A stretch of DNA of 64,000 nucleotides from the NCBI RefSeq assembly GCF_000963865.1, contig NZ_CP011071.1, forward strand, positions 803,501 through 867,500, read 5' to 3'. Origin of the DNA: Flagellimonas lutaonensis (GTDB taxonomy: Bacteria > Bacteroidota > Bacteroidia > Flavobacteriales > Flavobacteriaceae). Shown here piece after piece: positions 55,436 to 64,000 of this stretch. The position numbers and the translations under genes were made by a program. The first letter of the stretch is position 1. The number at the start of each line of letters is the position of its first letter. The notes under the pieces were generated by a model. The model saw only the letters and a list, made by a program, of their open reading frames with translations, ran no database searches and was not told the DNA's origin.

Positions 55436-56578
55436 ATGAATTTTACACTTTCCGAAGAACAATTGATGATACAGCAGGCCGCGCGCGATTTCGCGCAGAC
55501 CGAATTGCTACCGGGTGTCATCGAACGCGACGAAAAACAAGAGTTCCCCAAAGAACAAGTAAGAAAAATGGGGGAACTGGGCTTTATGGGTATGATGGTC
55601 GACCCTAAATATGGCGGCAGTGGACTGGATACCCTCTCTTATGTATTGGTAATGGAAGAGCTTTCAAAAATCGATGCATCGGCCTCAGTAATCGTGTCGG
55701 TGAACAACTCATTGGTCTGCTGGGGATTGGAAGCCTTCGGAACAGAAGAACAAAAACAAAAATACCTCACCCGCCTGGCCACTGGCGAGGTAATCGGGGC
55801 ATTCTGCCTCTCTGAACCTGAAGCGGGCAGTGATGCCACCTCACAAAAGACCACCGCTATTGACAAAGGCGACCATTATATCTTGAACGGCACCAAAAAC
55901 TGGATCACCAATGGCGGATCGGCCGATATATATCTGGTCATGGCCCAGACCGATGTTGATAAAGGGCACAAGGGCATCAACGCCCTGATCGTGGAAAAGG
56001 GCATGGAGGGTTTTGAAATAGGCCCTAAAGAGAACAAATTGGGCATTCGCGGCAGTGACACCCATTCGTTGATCTTTAACGATGTAAAAGTGCCCAAAGA
56101 AAACCGGATCGGTGAAGATGGTTTCGGTTTCAAATTTGCCATGAAAACATTGGAAGGGGGCCGAATAGGTATTGCGGCACAAGCCTTGGGCATTGCTGCG
56201 GGCGCTTATGAGCTTTCCTTAAAATATTCAAAAGAACGCAAAGCGTTCGGCACCGAGATTGCCAACCACCAGGCCATTGCCTTTAAATTGGCCGATATGC
56301 AAACCAAAATTCAAGCGGCCCGCTACTTGGTCTACAAGGCCGCATGCGATAAAGACAATGGTGAAAATTATGGGCTCTCGAGTGCCATGGCCAAGTTGAA
56401 TGCTTCAGAAGTGGCCATGCACACGACCGTTGAGGCGGTGCAGATACATGGTGGTAATGGGTATGTAAAAGAATATCACGTGGAACGGTTGATGCGCGAT
56501 GCCAAGATCACACAGATCTATGAAGGCACTTCTGAAATTCAGAAAATCGTTATTTCAAGGAATATTCTGAGGGACTAA
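55436..56578 (+). CDS. Acyl-CoA dehydrogenase
   Basis: 380-residue FAD enzyme of the short/medium-chain acyl-CoA dehydrogenase type, for fatty acid or branched-chain amino acid oxidation. FCLSEPEAGSDATS near 125 and KNWITNGGSADIYLV near 153 bind FAD/substrate; AVQIHGGNGYVKEY near 333 is the nucleotide motif, and QIYEGTSEIQK (Glu363) is the catalytic base position. The short-chain or butyryl type is likely. The start at ATG 55436 is preferred because the promoter box overlaps the longer frame. Confidence 0.95.
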   Translation: MNFTLSEEQLMIQQAARDFAQTELLPGVIERDEKQEFPKEQVRKMGELGFMGMMVDPKYGGSGLDTLSYVLVMEELSKIDASASVIVSVNNSLVCWGLEAFGTEEQKQKYLTRLATGEVIGAFCLSEPEAGSDATSQKTTAIDKGDHYILNGTKNWITNGGSADIYLVMAQTDVDKGHKGINALIVEKGMEGFEIGPKENKLGIRGSDTHSLIFNDVKVPKENRIGEDGFGFKFAMKTLEGGRIGIAAQALGIAAGAYELSLKYSKERKAFGTEIANHQAIAFKLADMQTKIQAARYLVYKAACDKDNGENYGLSSAMAKLNASEVAMHTTVEAVQIHGGNGYVKEYHVERLMRDAKITQIYEGTSEIQKIVISRNILRD

Positions 56579-56656
56579 ATAATCTTTAGACTTATGCAAG
56601 CTAATTCAAAGACTGAAAGTAGGATTAGACATAATTTTTAAACCAGCAGATTCAAA

Positions 56657-56702
56657 AAAGGGTGATGGCCAAACCAAAGTTAACAGCAATCACCCTTTCT
56701 TT
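56657..56702. terminator. Bidirectional terminator between acyl-CoA dehydrogenase and small secreted protein gene
   Basis: AAAGGGTGAT (56657-56666) and ATCACCCTTT (56689-56698) form a perfect 10-bp stem with a 22-base loop. T tracts lie at both ends, so it can stop transcripts from both convergent genes. Confidence 0.75.
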
Positions 56703-56721
56703 TGATTTTCTACAATGTTAT

Positions 56722-57213
56722 TCATTTTTTTATCTTCCTATTGTCGGTAACAACTACATTTTTTCGAGTACCAGTATAAATTAAAGGGTATACATAATAA
56801 AGGTTTTTACTTACCATGAGGTGCTCCGATTGCCCTTCGATATCCGTGACGAGATAAATCTTTCTCTTTAAACTGAGTTCGTTATGAATTTCCCAAAACG
56901 CCTTGCCTTTTGTGAAAATTTCTATTGTTCTCAGTTTGGAAGGGTTCAGTGCTTTTTTTTTCCTTATTTCGGCATTGGTATGATATTCTACCTCACCTTC
57001 TGGGGAAAGCCCTTTGAGATTGGGAATATCAAACTTAAAATAGTCAGTGTCAAAATTTGTATCCGCACTTGAAATCGCAAATCCGAAAGAAAGACTTTGT
57101 TCACAGGAGTATGATAGCAAAGGGGCATCCACATATAAGTAGAGGGTGTCATTTTGACCCTGCATATAAAAAGAGCAAATCAATGCTGTCAATGCGAAAA
57201 ATTTAGATTTCAT
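56722..57213 (-). CDS. Small secreted protein of unknown function
   Basis: 163-residue protein with a signal peptide (FALTALICSFYMQGQ, cleavage near 20). I do not recognise the family. The mature chain is beta-rich, with two Cys early on and a C-terminal YVYPLIYTGTRKNVVVTDNRKIKK. It overlaps the stop of the preceding HExxH gene by one base (TAATG), so the two are translationally coupled and likely related. Both genes are more AT-rich than the core genes around. Confidence 0.65.
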   Translation of the reverse strand: MKSKFFALTALICSFYMQGQNDTLYLYVDAPLLSYSCEQSLSFGFAISSADTNFDTDYFKFDIPNLKGLSPEGEVEYHTNAEIRKKKALNPSKLRTIEIFTKGKAFWEIHNELSLKRKIYLVTDIEGQSEHLMVSKNLYYVYPLIYTGTRKNVVVTDNRKIKK

Positions 57214-59273
57214 TAATTACAATTTTTGGTGTATTCCGTTTTTGCAGCATTTTCAACAAATTCTTTTTTACCTTGAAGGTATGCATTGTTGCCGATTGTG
57301 TTTTTATACTCATCTGTTTCCTCCAATCCTATCCATCCGATAAATTCCATCAACTCTTGCAAGGTAAAGTTATTGTATAAAAGGTTATTTTGCCCATTAA
57401 CATTGGACAAAAAGTCATTATTGCTATCATTCAGCAACGGATGCAATGACATCAAATTCTGTACCATTTCATCCCTTAAGCCGGTTGTGTTAAACGAATT
57501 GTGATTCCATTGGGGATTGGATTGAGCATAATTTTTGTAAAGATTAATCATCAGGGCAGTCAGGCCAATATACGAATTGTAAATCACGTTGTTACTAATG
57601 AAAATAGGATAACCATCAGAATCGAAACCTGTTATTGCGCCCATCTCAACCAATCTGTCAAGGAGTTCGGCATGTATACTTTCATGAATCAACATTAGGG
57701 CTATCTCAATGTTGGAAGCACTGGCCACCGCCTCGGGATCTAATAATATATCATAAAGTCTAAAAGTTGTACCATTTGCAGAGCCTTTGGTGAAAGCATC
57801 TTCTCCACCAGGGGTTTGCGCAATCTTAAATCGTATGTTAGCAATTTTATCAGATGCGAACCGAGTGTTGATCACATTCTTAAAAAATGTATTTGATTGA
57901 GATTTTAGTTTATCATATACACACTTTACCTTCTGATTGGACAGCACGGATTTATCCAAAATAATTTGGTCATCGAAATCCACCTCTGCATCTTGGCTCA
58001 TTGCAATCATAGCCTCTAATGCAAATGCCTTTTCAAATGAGGCATCTTCACATTGCACATTGTTCTGGATAAGATAGTCGCTTAATGCCTGAGCATGTGC
58101 AGGATTGGTAAACATATCCGTATAAGCTTCAGAAGCAATGTCTGGGCAAAGTCTATTTACAATACTTGAGAAATGGTTTAGATTAATGGTAACAGTTTGT
58201 CCTGGACCATTATCACAACCTGATTTACTACCAATATTACTTATGTCTCTTTTGCTAATGGGCGCTGTGGCCTCACAATTGGTATAATATTCAAAAGTGG
58301 TTGTAGTGCCATCTGACCATTTTATGACTATATTGATTCTAGTGGTACAAATATCGGGGCCAAGACTAAAGGCATTGCCATCTGGCGCGTGGTTGGCTGT
58401 AATGTTGAAAGTTGTAGCACTATAAAGGTGGTGGGTAACGGTCGGAGCAGTAGGATTATTGTTTCCCAACCAAACTATCCCCTGTGCCGAAGTCGAAACG
58501 GTTTCTTCATATTGGCTGCTTGAACCGGTATTCTGATAGGCCCCGGCTTGGTACGCCGTATAACTCTCCCAAAGACTTGAAAAACTAATCGATCCTGTGG
58601 GTATATCTGTTGAGGGGCCCCATAACTGATGCCAATCGGTTTGGATTAAGTCTGGATTTTCAATCGGTGAGCTAGAGGTTGAACCTATTGCAGAGCCGTC
58701 TTCGTTGCAATCGGGCATGCCCATGGCCAGCTTTCCTGATTTAAAATTTATGGCATTAAAAAAGCGGTCAAAATTATAAGTGTAATACTTACCCTGAAAT
58801 TTTGCAAAGTCATAACCGCTTCCCCGATATGCCTCAAGGGCGTGAGGCGCCACGACATACCTCCTTATTTTCGGACTTAGAACATTGCCATTCTCATCTA
58901 CTGGGACTATTAGATTGTAAAACTCATCATCTGATGCACCATCGACAAATATTGGAAAGGTATAGTTCTTATTACCAGTAGTACTTTCTTTAATCCATTT
59001 TATGATGTTCATATCTATGACCGCTTTTTTATAGGACAAACTTTTCGAAGCCCGTGTAGACTTTCCTGTGATATTTTCCAATACCTCTACAATATGGGGC
59101 ACTTCTTCTACTTTCGTAGAACCCATTTCAATTCTTTGGGGTAGTTCTATGCTATCATTTTCAGGAGAATCGATACCTTCACCCCCTAATTAATCTGTTA
59201 GATTTTCATTGCTGCAGGAGAAAAGGACAAAAATAAATAGTAAGTATTTTAACTTAAAAACATAAGTTTTCAT
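57213..59273 (-). pseudogene. HExxH-containing lipoprotein gene interrupted by one in-frame stop
   Basis: The frame begins at ATG 59273 with a lipoprotein signal (LLFIFVLFSCSNENLTD, lipobox Cys20), meets a single TAA at 59190-59192, then continues in the same frame for 659 more codons to 57213. A 637-residue chain could restart at ATG 59126, but it would lose its signal peptide. The body has a zinc-peptidase-like HESIHAELLD near residue 490 of that chain and many Asn/Gly/Thr-rich beta segments; a metallopeptidase role is possible but no family is recognised. The gene pairs with 56722-57213. A sequencing error at the TAA remains possible. Confidence 0.75.
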
Positions 59274-59579
59274 TTTATTTAATTAAAGTTTAATCCTGTT
59301 AAAAATATAAAATATTCTAAAAAAATATTCAATACAATAATTTTTATGAGTATGACCCTACAGCCGAAATATGCTACACTCATATATTTAGAAAAAAGCA
59401 ATTCTTAAACAAAAAATCAATTTTTTCTATTGAGAAAATGGTAAAATACACCCCTTCTAATTCAGATATTGAATTTTTTTTAGCGGTTTGGTTCAAACAT
59501 TGATTATTCCTTTTTGTTTGTTCGCCGAGGTTGAATTTTATTTATAGTTTAGGATGTTTTTCACGAAATATCCTAATCG
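59274..59579. other. 306-bp AT-rich intergenic region upstream of gltB
   Basis: No gene is visible. Poly-A and poly-T tracts dominate. It should contain divergent promoters for gltB and the interrupted lipoprotein gene; a weak TTGAA (59531) and TAGTTTAG (59545) lie close to gltB but with unsuitable spacing. Confidence 0.5.
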
Positions 59580-62500
59580 ATGAAACCAGAACAACAAGGA
59601 CTCTATCTACCGGAATTTGAGCACGAAAACTGCGGCGCAGGATTCATCTGCAGCCTAAAGGGAAACCGCTCAAACGACATTATACACAAGGCACTCGAGA
59701 TTCTCGACAAACTCGAGCACCGGGGAGCCGTCAGTGCTGATGGCAAAACTGGTGACGGTGCGGGCATTCTAATCGACATTCCGCATGATTTCTTCACAGA
59801 TGTCTGTGATTTTAAATTACCTGAACCTGGTGATTATGCCGTGGCCAATGTCTTTCTTCCACAGAAAGAGAACCAACGTAACTATTGTATTGCCGAATTT
59901 GAAAAAAACATTAAAGAACAAGGGCTGGAATTGCTCGGTTGGCGTGATGTGCCCGTAAACAAATCCGTCCCGGGCCGAATCGCAGCAGAGACAGAGCCTT
60001 TCGTAAAACAAATATTCGTCGCAAAGGGAACGAGCAAAGATGCTTTCCAGTTCAACCTGAAGCTCTTTATTGCGCGGAAGAAAACAGAATATGCCATCAT
60101 TGCATCAAAATTGTCTCAGTCGGGCTTTTTTTATGTACCAAGTCTTTCGACCAAGATTATTATTTTCAAGGGGCTTCTGATGCCGAATGACATCAGTCGC
60201 TATTACAAAGACCTGTTAGACCCCCGAGTGGTCACCAAGCTGGCATTGGTGCACCAACGGTTTTCAACAAATACCTTTCCCACGTGGGATTTGGCCCAGC
60301 CATTCCGCTATATGTGCCATAACGGCGAGATCAATACCCTACGGGGCAATGTGGCCCGTATGCGCTCACGCGAAGAACTGATGAAAAGCCCATGGTTCGG
60401 TGATGAAATAAAAGAAATCCTTCCCGTCGTATTACCGGGCAAATCAGATTCGGCGAGCATGGATATGGTCGTGGAAATGCTTTTGATGACAGGCCGTTCT
60501 CTGCCAGAGGTAATGATGATGTTGGTACCCGAGGCCTGGGAAAAAAACCCAGCGATGTCTGAGTCTAAAAGGGCCTTTTACGAATACAACTCTTGCCTGA
60601 TGGAACCTTGGGACGGACCCGCTTCCATCCCCTTTACAGATGGCAACTACATTGGTGCCGTATTGGACCGGAACGGTCTACGCCCTTCACGTTATTCAGT
60701 TACCAAAAACGGGTATGTGATCATGTCTTCAGAGACCGGGGTGGTAGACCTCAAGCCAGAGGAAATTGAATTTCATGGCCGATTGGAGCCCGGAAAGATG
60801 TTCTTGGTCAACATGGAAGAGGGGCGTATAGTCAACGACGAGGAAATCAAGGAAAAAATTGCCAAAAAACATCCTTACAAAAAGTGGTTAAAAGACAATT
60901 TGGTGCATCTCAAAGACATTCCCTACAATGATTGCCCACTGTTCTTTGGTGAATTTCCGCTGGAAACAAGAAGAGCTGCCTTTGGGTACACTTTGGAAGA
61001 TATTGACACCATTATATTGCCCATGGCCAAAAAAGCCAAGGAACCCATAGGATCAATGGGCTCAGATACACCTATTGCGGTACTTTCTGAACGTCCGCAG
61101 TTGATTTACAATTACTTCAAACAGTTGTTTGCCCAAGTGACCAACCCGCCTTTGGATGGCATCAGGGAAGAGTTGATTTGTGACATCAGCCTGACATTGG
61201 GCAGTGACCAGAACATTTTTGAGATCAACGAACTGCATTGCCGCAAGTTGAAAATTCAGAATCCCGTAATTTCCAAAGAGGATTTGGATAAGATCAAGAA
61301 CTATGATGCCAGCCCAGACTATAAGGTAGTCTCAATTTCCATGCTTTACGAAATCTCCAAGGGGCACAACGGTTTGGAGGAAGCACTCGAATCCATTCTG
61401 GATCAAGCTTCGAAAGCCGTGGACGAGGGTACCAACATCATTATTCTTTCCGATCGCATGATCAGTAAAGAAATGGCCCCGATTCCGGCACTTCTGGCCT
61501 GCTCATATGTGAACAGTGGCCTTCGAAGGTTGCAGAAGCGCTCAAAACTCAGTATCATCATAGAGTCTGCTGAACCCCGAGAGGTTCACCACTTTGCCCT
61601 TTTGTTCGGTTTTGGTGCCAGTGCCATCAACCCTTATATGGTCAACGAAATCATCGCACAACAGATTGAAGAGCATGATATTACAGAGTATTCATTTGAT
61701 CAGGCCATCCAAAACTACAATAAGGCCATTGGCAAAGGCATCTTGAAGGTGATGAACAAGATTGGTATTTCCACCCTAAACTCGTACCGCGGGTCGCAGT
61801 TGTTCGAGTGTATCGGGCTCAACACCAAAGTGGTGGACAAGTATTTTCCGAATACTCCCACTCGAATACAGGGTATCGGCCTTTATGAGATTGAAAAGGA
61901 GATTGCCAAGCGCCACAGAAAAGCTTTTGAAATAGGAACGGTTCCGGCCAATCTCGATACCGAAATCGGAGGAGAATACCGTTGGCGCCGAAACGGTGAA
62001 AAACATATGTTCAACCCCTTGAGCGTGGCGTTGCTGCAAAAGGCCGTCAGACATAACGAACCCACCACCTACAAAGAGTTTTCCGAGATGGTGAACGAGC
62101 AATCAAAAAATCTGATGACCATCCGTGGGCTGTTCGAATTCTCAAATTTTGACCCTATACCCATCGATGAGGTCGAACCGTGGACCGAGATTGTAAAACG
62201 CTTTAAAACCGGCGCCATGTCGTACGGCAGTATTAGCAAAGAGGCCCATGAAAATCTGGCCATTGCCATGAACCGTATTGGCGGCAAGAGCAACTCTGGC
62301 GAAGGCGGTGAAGACCCAGAACGGTTCTACAAAAACCAATCAGGCGATTGGCGAAACAGTGCTATCAAGCAAGTGGCTTCAGGCCGATTTGGGGTAACTT
62401 CGAATTACCTGACCAATGCCCAAGAGATCCAGATAAAAATGGCCCAAGGGGCCAAGCCGGGCGAAGGCGGTCAATTGCCGGGGCCAAAGGTAAACCCCGC

Positions 62501-64000
62501 CATTGCAAAAACCCGAAATTCAACCCCCTATGTGGGCCTTATATCACCACCGCCACACCACGATATCTATTCAATCGAAGACCTGTCCCAATTGATCTTT
62601 GACCTAAAATCTGCCAACCGCGATGCACGAATCAATGTAAAACTGGTTTCCGAAGTTGGTGTGGGCACCGTAGCGGCCGGGGTCGCAAAGGCCAAGGCAG
62701 ATGTAATCTTGATTTCTGGTTTCGACGGTGGAACAGGTGCGTCACCCCTAACCTCATTGAAGCATGCAGGGTTGCCCTGGGAACTCGGTATTGCCGAGGC
62801 CCAACAAACGTTGGTGCTCAACGATTTAAGAAACCGTGTCATACTGGAATGTGATGGCCAATTGAAGACGGGTCGAGATGTTGCCATCGCATGCCTACTC
62901 GGAGCCGAGGAATTCGGTTTTGCAACCGCCCCATTAGTGGCTTCTGGTTGCATTATGATGCGGGTATGCCACTTGAATACTTGTCCGGTCGGCATCGCCA
63001 CGCAAAACCCAGAACTGCGAAAAAAATTCAAGGGCAAGCCCGAGCACGTGGTCAACTACATGTATTTTGTAGCACAAGAGCTGCGTGAGATCATGGCCAA
63101 ACTAGGTTTCCGAACCGTTGATGAAATGGTGGGACAGGTACAAAAATTGGATAGAAAAAAGGCCATAGAACATTACAAGGCTGCTGGCATTGATTTAACA
63201 CCTATCTTATACAAGGTAGATGTTCCGAAAGGCACTAAATTGTACAATACCGAAAAACAATACCACGGCATCGAGAAATCAATTGAGTTTGATATCATCG
63301 CCAAAGCACACCCTGCCTTATTTAGAAAAGAAAAGACAACACTTGAATTCCCCATAAAAAATACCGACAGGGCCATCGGTGCGATCATCAGCAATGAAAT
63401 TTCGAAGATTTACGGCGCCGAGGGGCTGCCCCCAAATACGTTGAAACTGAACTTCACCGGTTCTGCGGGCCAAAGCTTCGGTGCTTTTGCCACCAAGGGC
63501 CTCACCATGGTCGTCAATGGCAACACCAACGACTATTTGGGCAAGGGGCTATCCGGTGCAAAATTGGTCATCAAGGTACCTGACAAATCCACATTGGTGC
63601 CCGAAGAGAACATCATTACGGGCAACGTAACCCTGTATGGTGCTACCTCTGGCGAGGCCTATATAAATGGCAAGGCCGGTGAACGTTTTTGTGTTAGAAA
63701 CTCAGGGGCAAAGGCCGTTGTTGAAGGCATCGGAGACCATGGTTGTGAATATATGACCGGTGGCGTGGCCGTAATCCTGGGCAAAGTAGGCCGAAATTTC
63801 GGGGCAGGCATGAGCGGTGGCATTGCCTATATTTTTGATGAAGACCGCACTTTTGAACAAAACTGCAATGGAGAAGCACTGAACCTGCTTCCAGTTGAAG
63901 AAGACAATGATATCAAAGAGTTACGGGATTTGATAGAAAACCATTACAATGTGACCCTAAGCCCATTGGCCCAACGGATTCTAGAAGACTGGGAAAGCAG
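59580..64000 (+). CDS. gltB: Glutamate synthase large subunit, partial (3' end outside window)
   Basis: First 1473 codons of the large (alpha) subunit. After a 17-residue propeptide, Cys18 ([11 protein letters not shown]) is the N-terminal nucleophile of the class II glutamine amidotransferase domain. The central domain, FMN-binding synthase domain ([21 protein letters not shown] near 1025) and the iron-sulfur Cys region [12 protein letters not shown] near 1130 follow. The C-terminal GXGXG domain ([20 protein letters not shown] near 1350) is partly present. It makes two glutamates from glutamine and 2-oxoglutarate. The small subunit gltD would be expected downstream. Confidence 0.96.
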   Translation, partial: MKPEQQGLYLPEFEHENCGAGFICSLKGNRSNDIIHKALEILDKLEHRGAVSADGKTGDGAGILIDIPHDFFTDVCDFKLPEPGDYAVANVFLPQKENQRNYCIAEFEKNIKEQGLELLGWRDVPVNKSVPGRIAAETEPFVKQIFVAKGTSKDAFQFNLKLFIARKKTEYAIIASKLSQSGFFYVPSLSTKIIIFKGLLMPNDISRYYKDLLDPRVVTKLALVHQRFSTNTFPTWDLAQPFRYMCHNGEINTLRGNVARMRSREELMKSPWFGDEIKEILPVVLPGKSDSASMDMVVEMLLMTGRSLPEVMMMLVPEAWEKNPAMSESKRAFYEYNSCLMEPWDGPASIPFTDGNYIGAVLDRNGLRPSRYSVTKNGYVIMSSETGVVDLKPEEIEFHGRLEPGKMFLVNMEEGRIVNDEEIKEKIAKKHPYKKWLKDNLVHLKDIPYNDCPLFFGEFPLETRRAAFGYTLEDIDTIILPMAKKAKEPIGSMGSDTPIAVLSERPQLIYNYFKQLFAQVTNPPLDGIREELICDISLTLGSDQNIFEINELHCRKLKIQNPVISKEDLDKIKNYDASPDYKVVSISMLYEISKGHNGLEEALESILDQASKAVDEGTNIIILSDRMISKEMAPIPALLACSYVNSGLRRLQKRSKLSIIIESAEPREVHHFALLFGFGASAINPYMVNEIIAQQIEEHDITEYSFDQAIQNYNKAIGKGILKVMNKIGISTLNSYRGSQLFECIGLNTKVVDKYFPNTPTRIQGIGLYEIEKEIAKRHRKAFEIGTVPANLDTEIGGEYRWRRNGEKHMFNPLSVALLQKAVRHNEPTTYKEFSEMVNEQSKNLMTIRGLFEFSNFDPIPIDEVEPWTEIVKRFKTGAMSYGSISKEAHENLAIAMNRIGGKSNSGEGGEDPERFYKNQSGDWRNSAIKQVASGRFGVTSNYLTNAQEIQIKMAQGAKPGEGGQLPGPKVNPAIAKTRNSTPYVGLISPPPHHDIYSIEDLSQLIFDLKSANRDARINVKLVSEVGVGTVAAGVAKAKADVILISGFDGGTGASPLTSLKHAGLPWELGIAEAQQTLVLNDLRNRVILECDGQLKTGRDVAIACLLGAEEFGFATAPLVASGCIMMRVCHLNTCPVGIATQNPELRKKFKGKPEHVVNYMYFVAQELREIMAKLGFRTVDEMVGQVQKLDRKKAIEHYKAAGIDLTPILYKVDVPKGTKLYNTEKQYHGIEKSIEFDIIAKAHPALFRKEKTTLEFPIKNTDRAIGAIISNEISKIYGAEGLPPNTLKLNFTGSAGQSFGAFATKGLTMVVNGNTNDYLGKGLSGAKLVIKVPDKSTLVPEENIITGNVTLYGATSGEAYINGKAGERFCVRNSGAKAVVEGIGDHGCEYMTGGVAVILGKVGRNFGAGMSGGIAYIFDEDRTFEQNCNGEALNLLPVEEDNDIKELRDLIENHYNVTLSPLAQRILEDWES

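Overview
The window is a chromosomal segment from a member of the Bacteroidetes, almost certainly the family Flavobacteriaceae. The evidence is a gliding/type IX secretion lipoprotein (GldJ) and PorV, a SusC/SusD pair, LytTR signalling, a flavobacterial hpt-adk fusion, and many genes preceded by the Bacteroidetes -7 box TAnnTTTG. I cannot name the genus from sequence alone; the gene content would fit the Muricauda/Maribacter/Robiginitalea side of the family. There is no prophage, transposase, CRISPR array or rRNA. Most of the window is core genome, with a few accessory or broken spots.

Layout. 1-6.2 kb: a partial polysaccharide-deacetylase homologue that seems to have lost its catalytic residues, radC, a DUF1569 gene, mpl, a carboxyl-methyltransferase homologue, a cupin, an SDR and a DoxX protein. 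6.3-8.9 kb: a LytTR two-component pair and two small membrane proteins preceded by a textbook LytTR tandem site. 8.9-15.8 kb: DUF4136 lipoprotein, obg, the hpt-adk fusion divergent from purK-purE, a heptamer tandem repeat and an M3 peptidase. 15.8-31.3 kb: PF06695-type membrane protein, ECF sigma factor with a zinc anti-sigma-like partner, UbiA-like membrane protein, gcvP, a KASIII/methyltransferase/glycosyltransferase group, a PafA-like phosphatase, mlaE-mlaF, manC-DUF389, a SprT-like protein, and an AT-rich methyltransferase that looks imported.

31.5-42.8 kb: a TPR gene that has lost its N-terminal region, an SDR, an M28 lipoprotein peptidase, pdhA-pdhC, cdd, porV, gldJ, murF and tRNA-Val(GAC). 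PorU is absent from the place between porV and gldJ where it is found in Flavobacterium johnsoniae. 42.8-50.5 kb: a QueD-like enzyme, a susC-susD-lipoprotein operon with an HTH-only AraC regulator upstream, and tRNA-Val(TAC). 50.6-55.2 kb: nhaD, exbB, exbD, tonB-like and folC, closely packed on the minus strand. 55.4-64 kb: acyl-CoA dehydrogenase, a small secreted protein, an HExxH lipoprotein gene interrupted by one in-frame stop, and the first 1473 codons of gltB.

The most interesting item is the compact LytTR module at 6.3-8.9 kb. Two 9-bp sites that fit the LytTR consensus perfectly, 12 bp apart, sit just upstream of a TACATTTG promoter. That promoter reads into two tiny membrane proteins of unknown function and, further down, the sensor kinase and LytTR regulator genes. 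This looks like a self-contained membrane-sensing circuit. A second pattern is the repeated fusion of a terminator hairpin with the next gene's -7 box.
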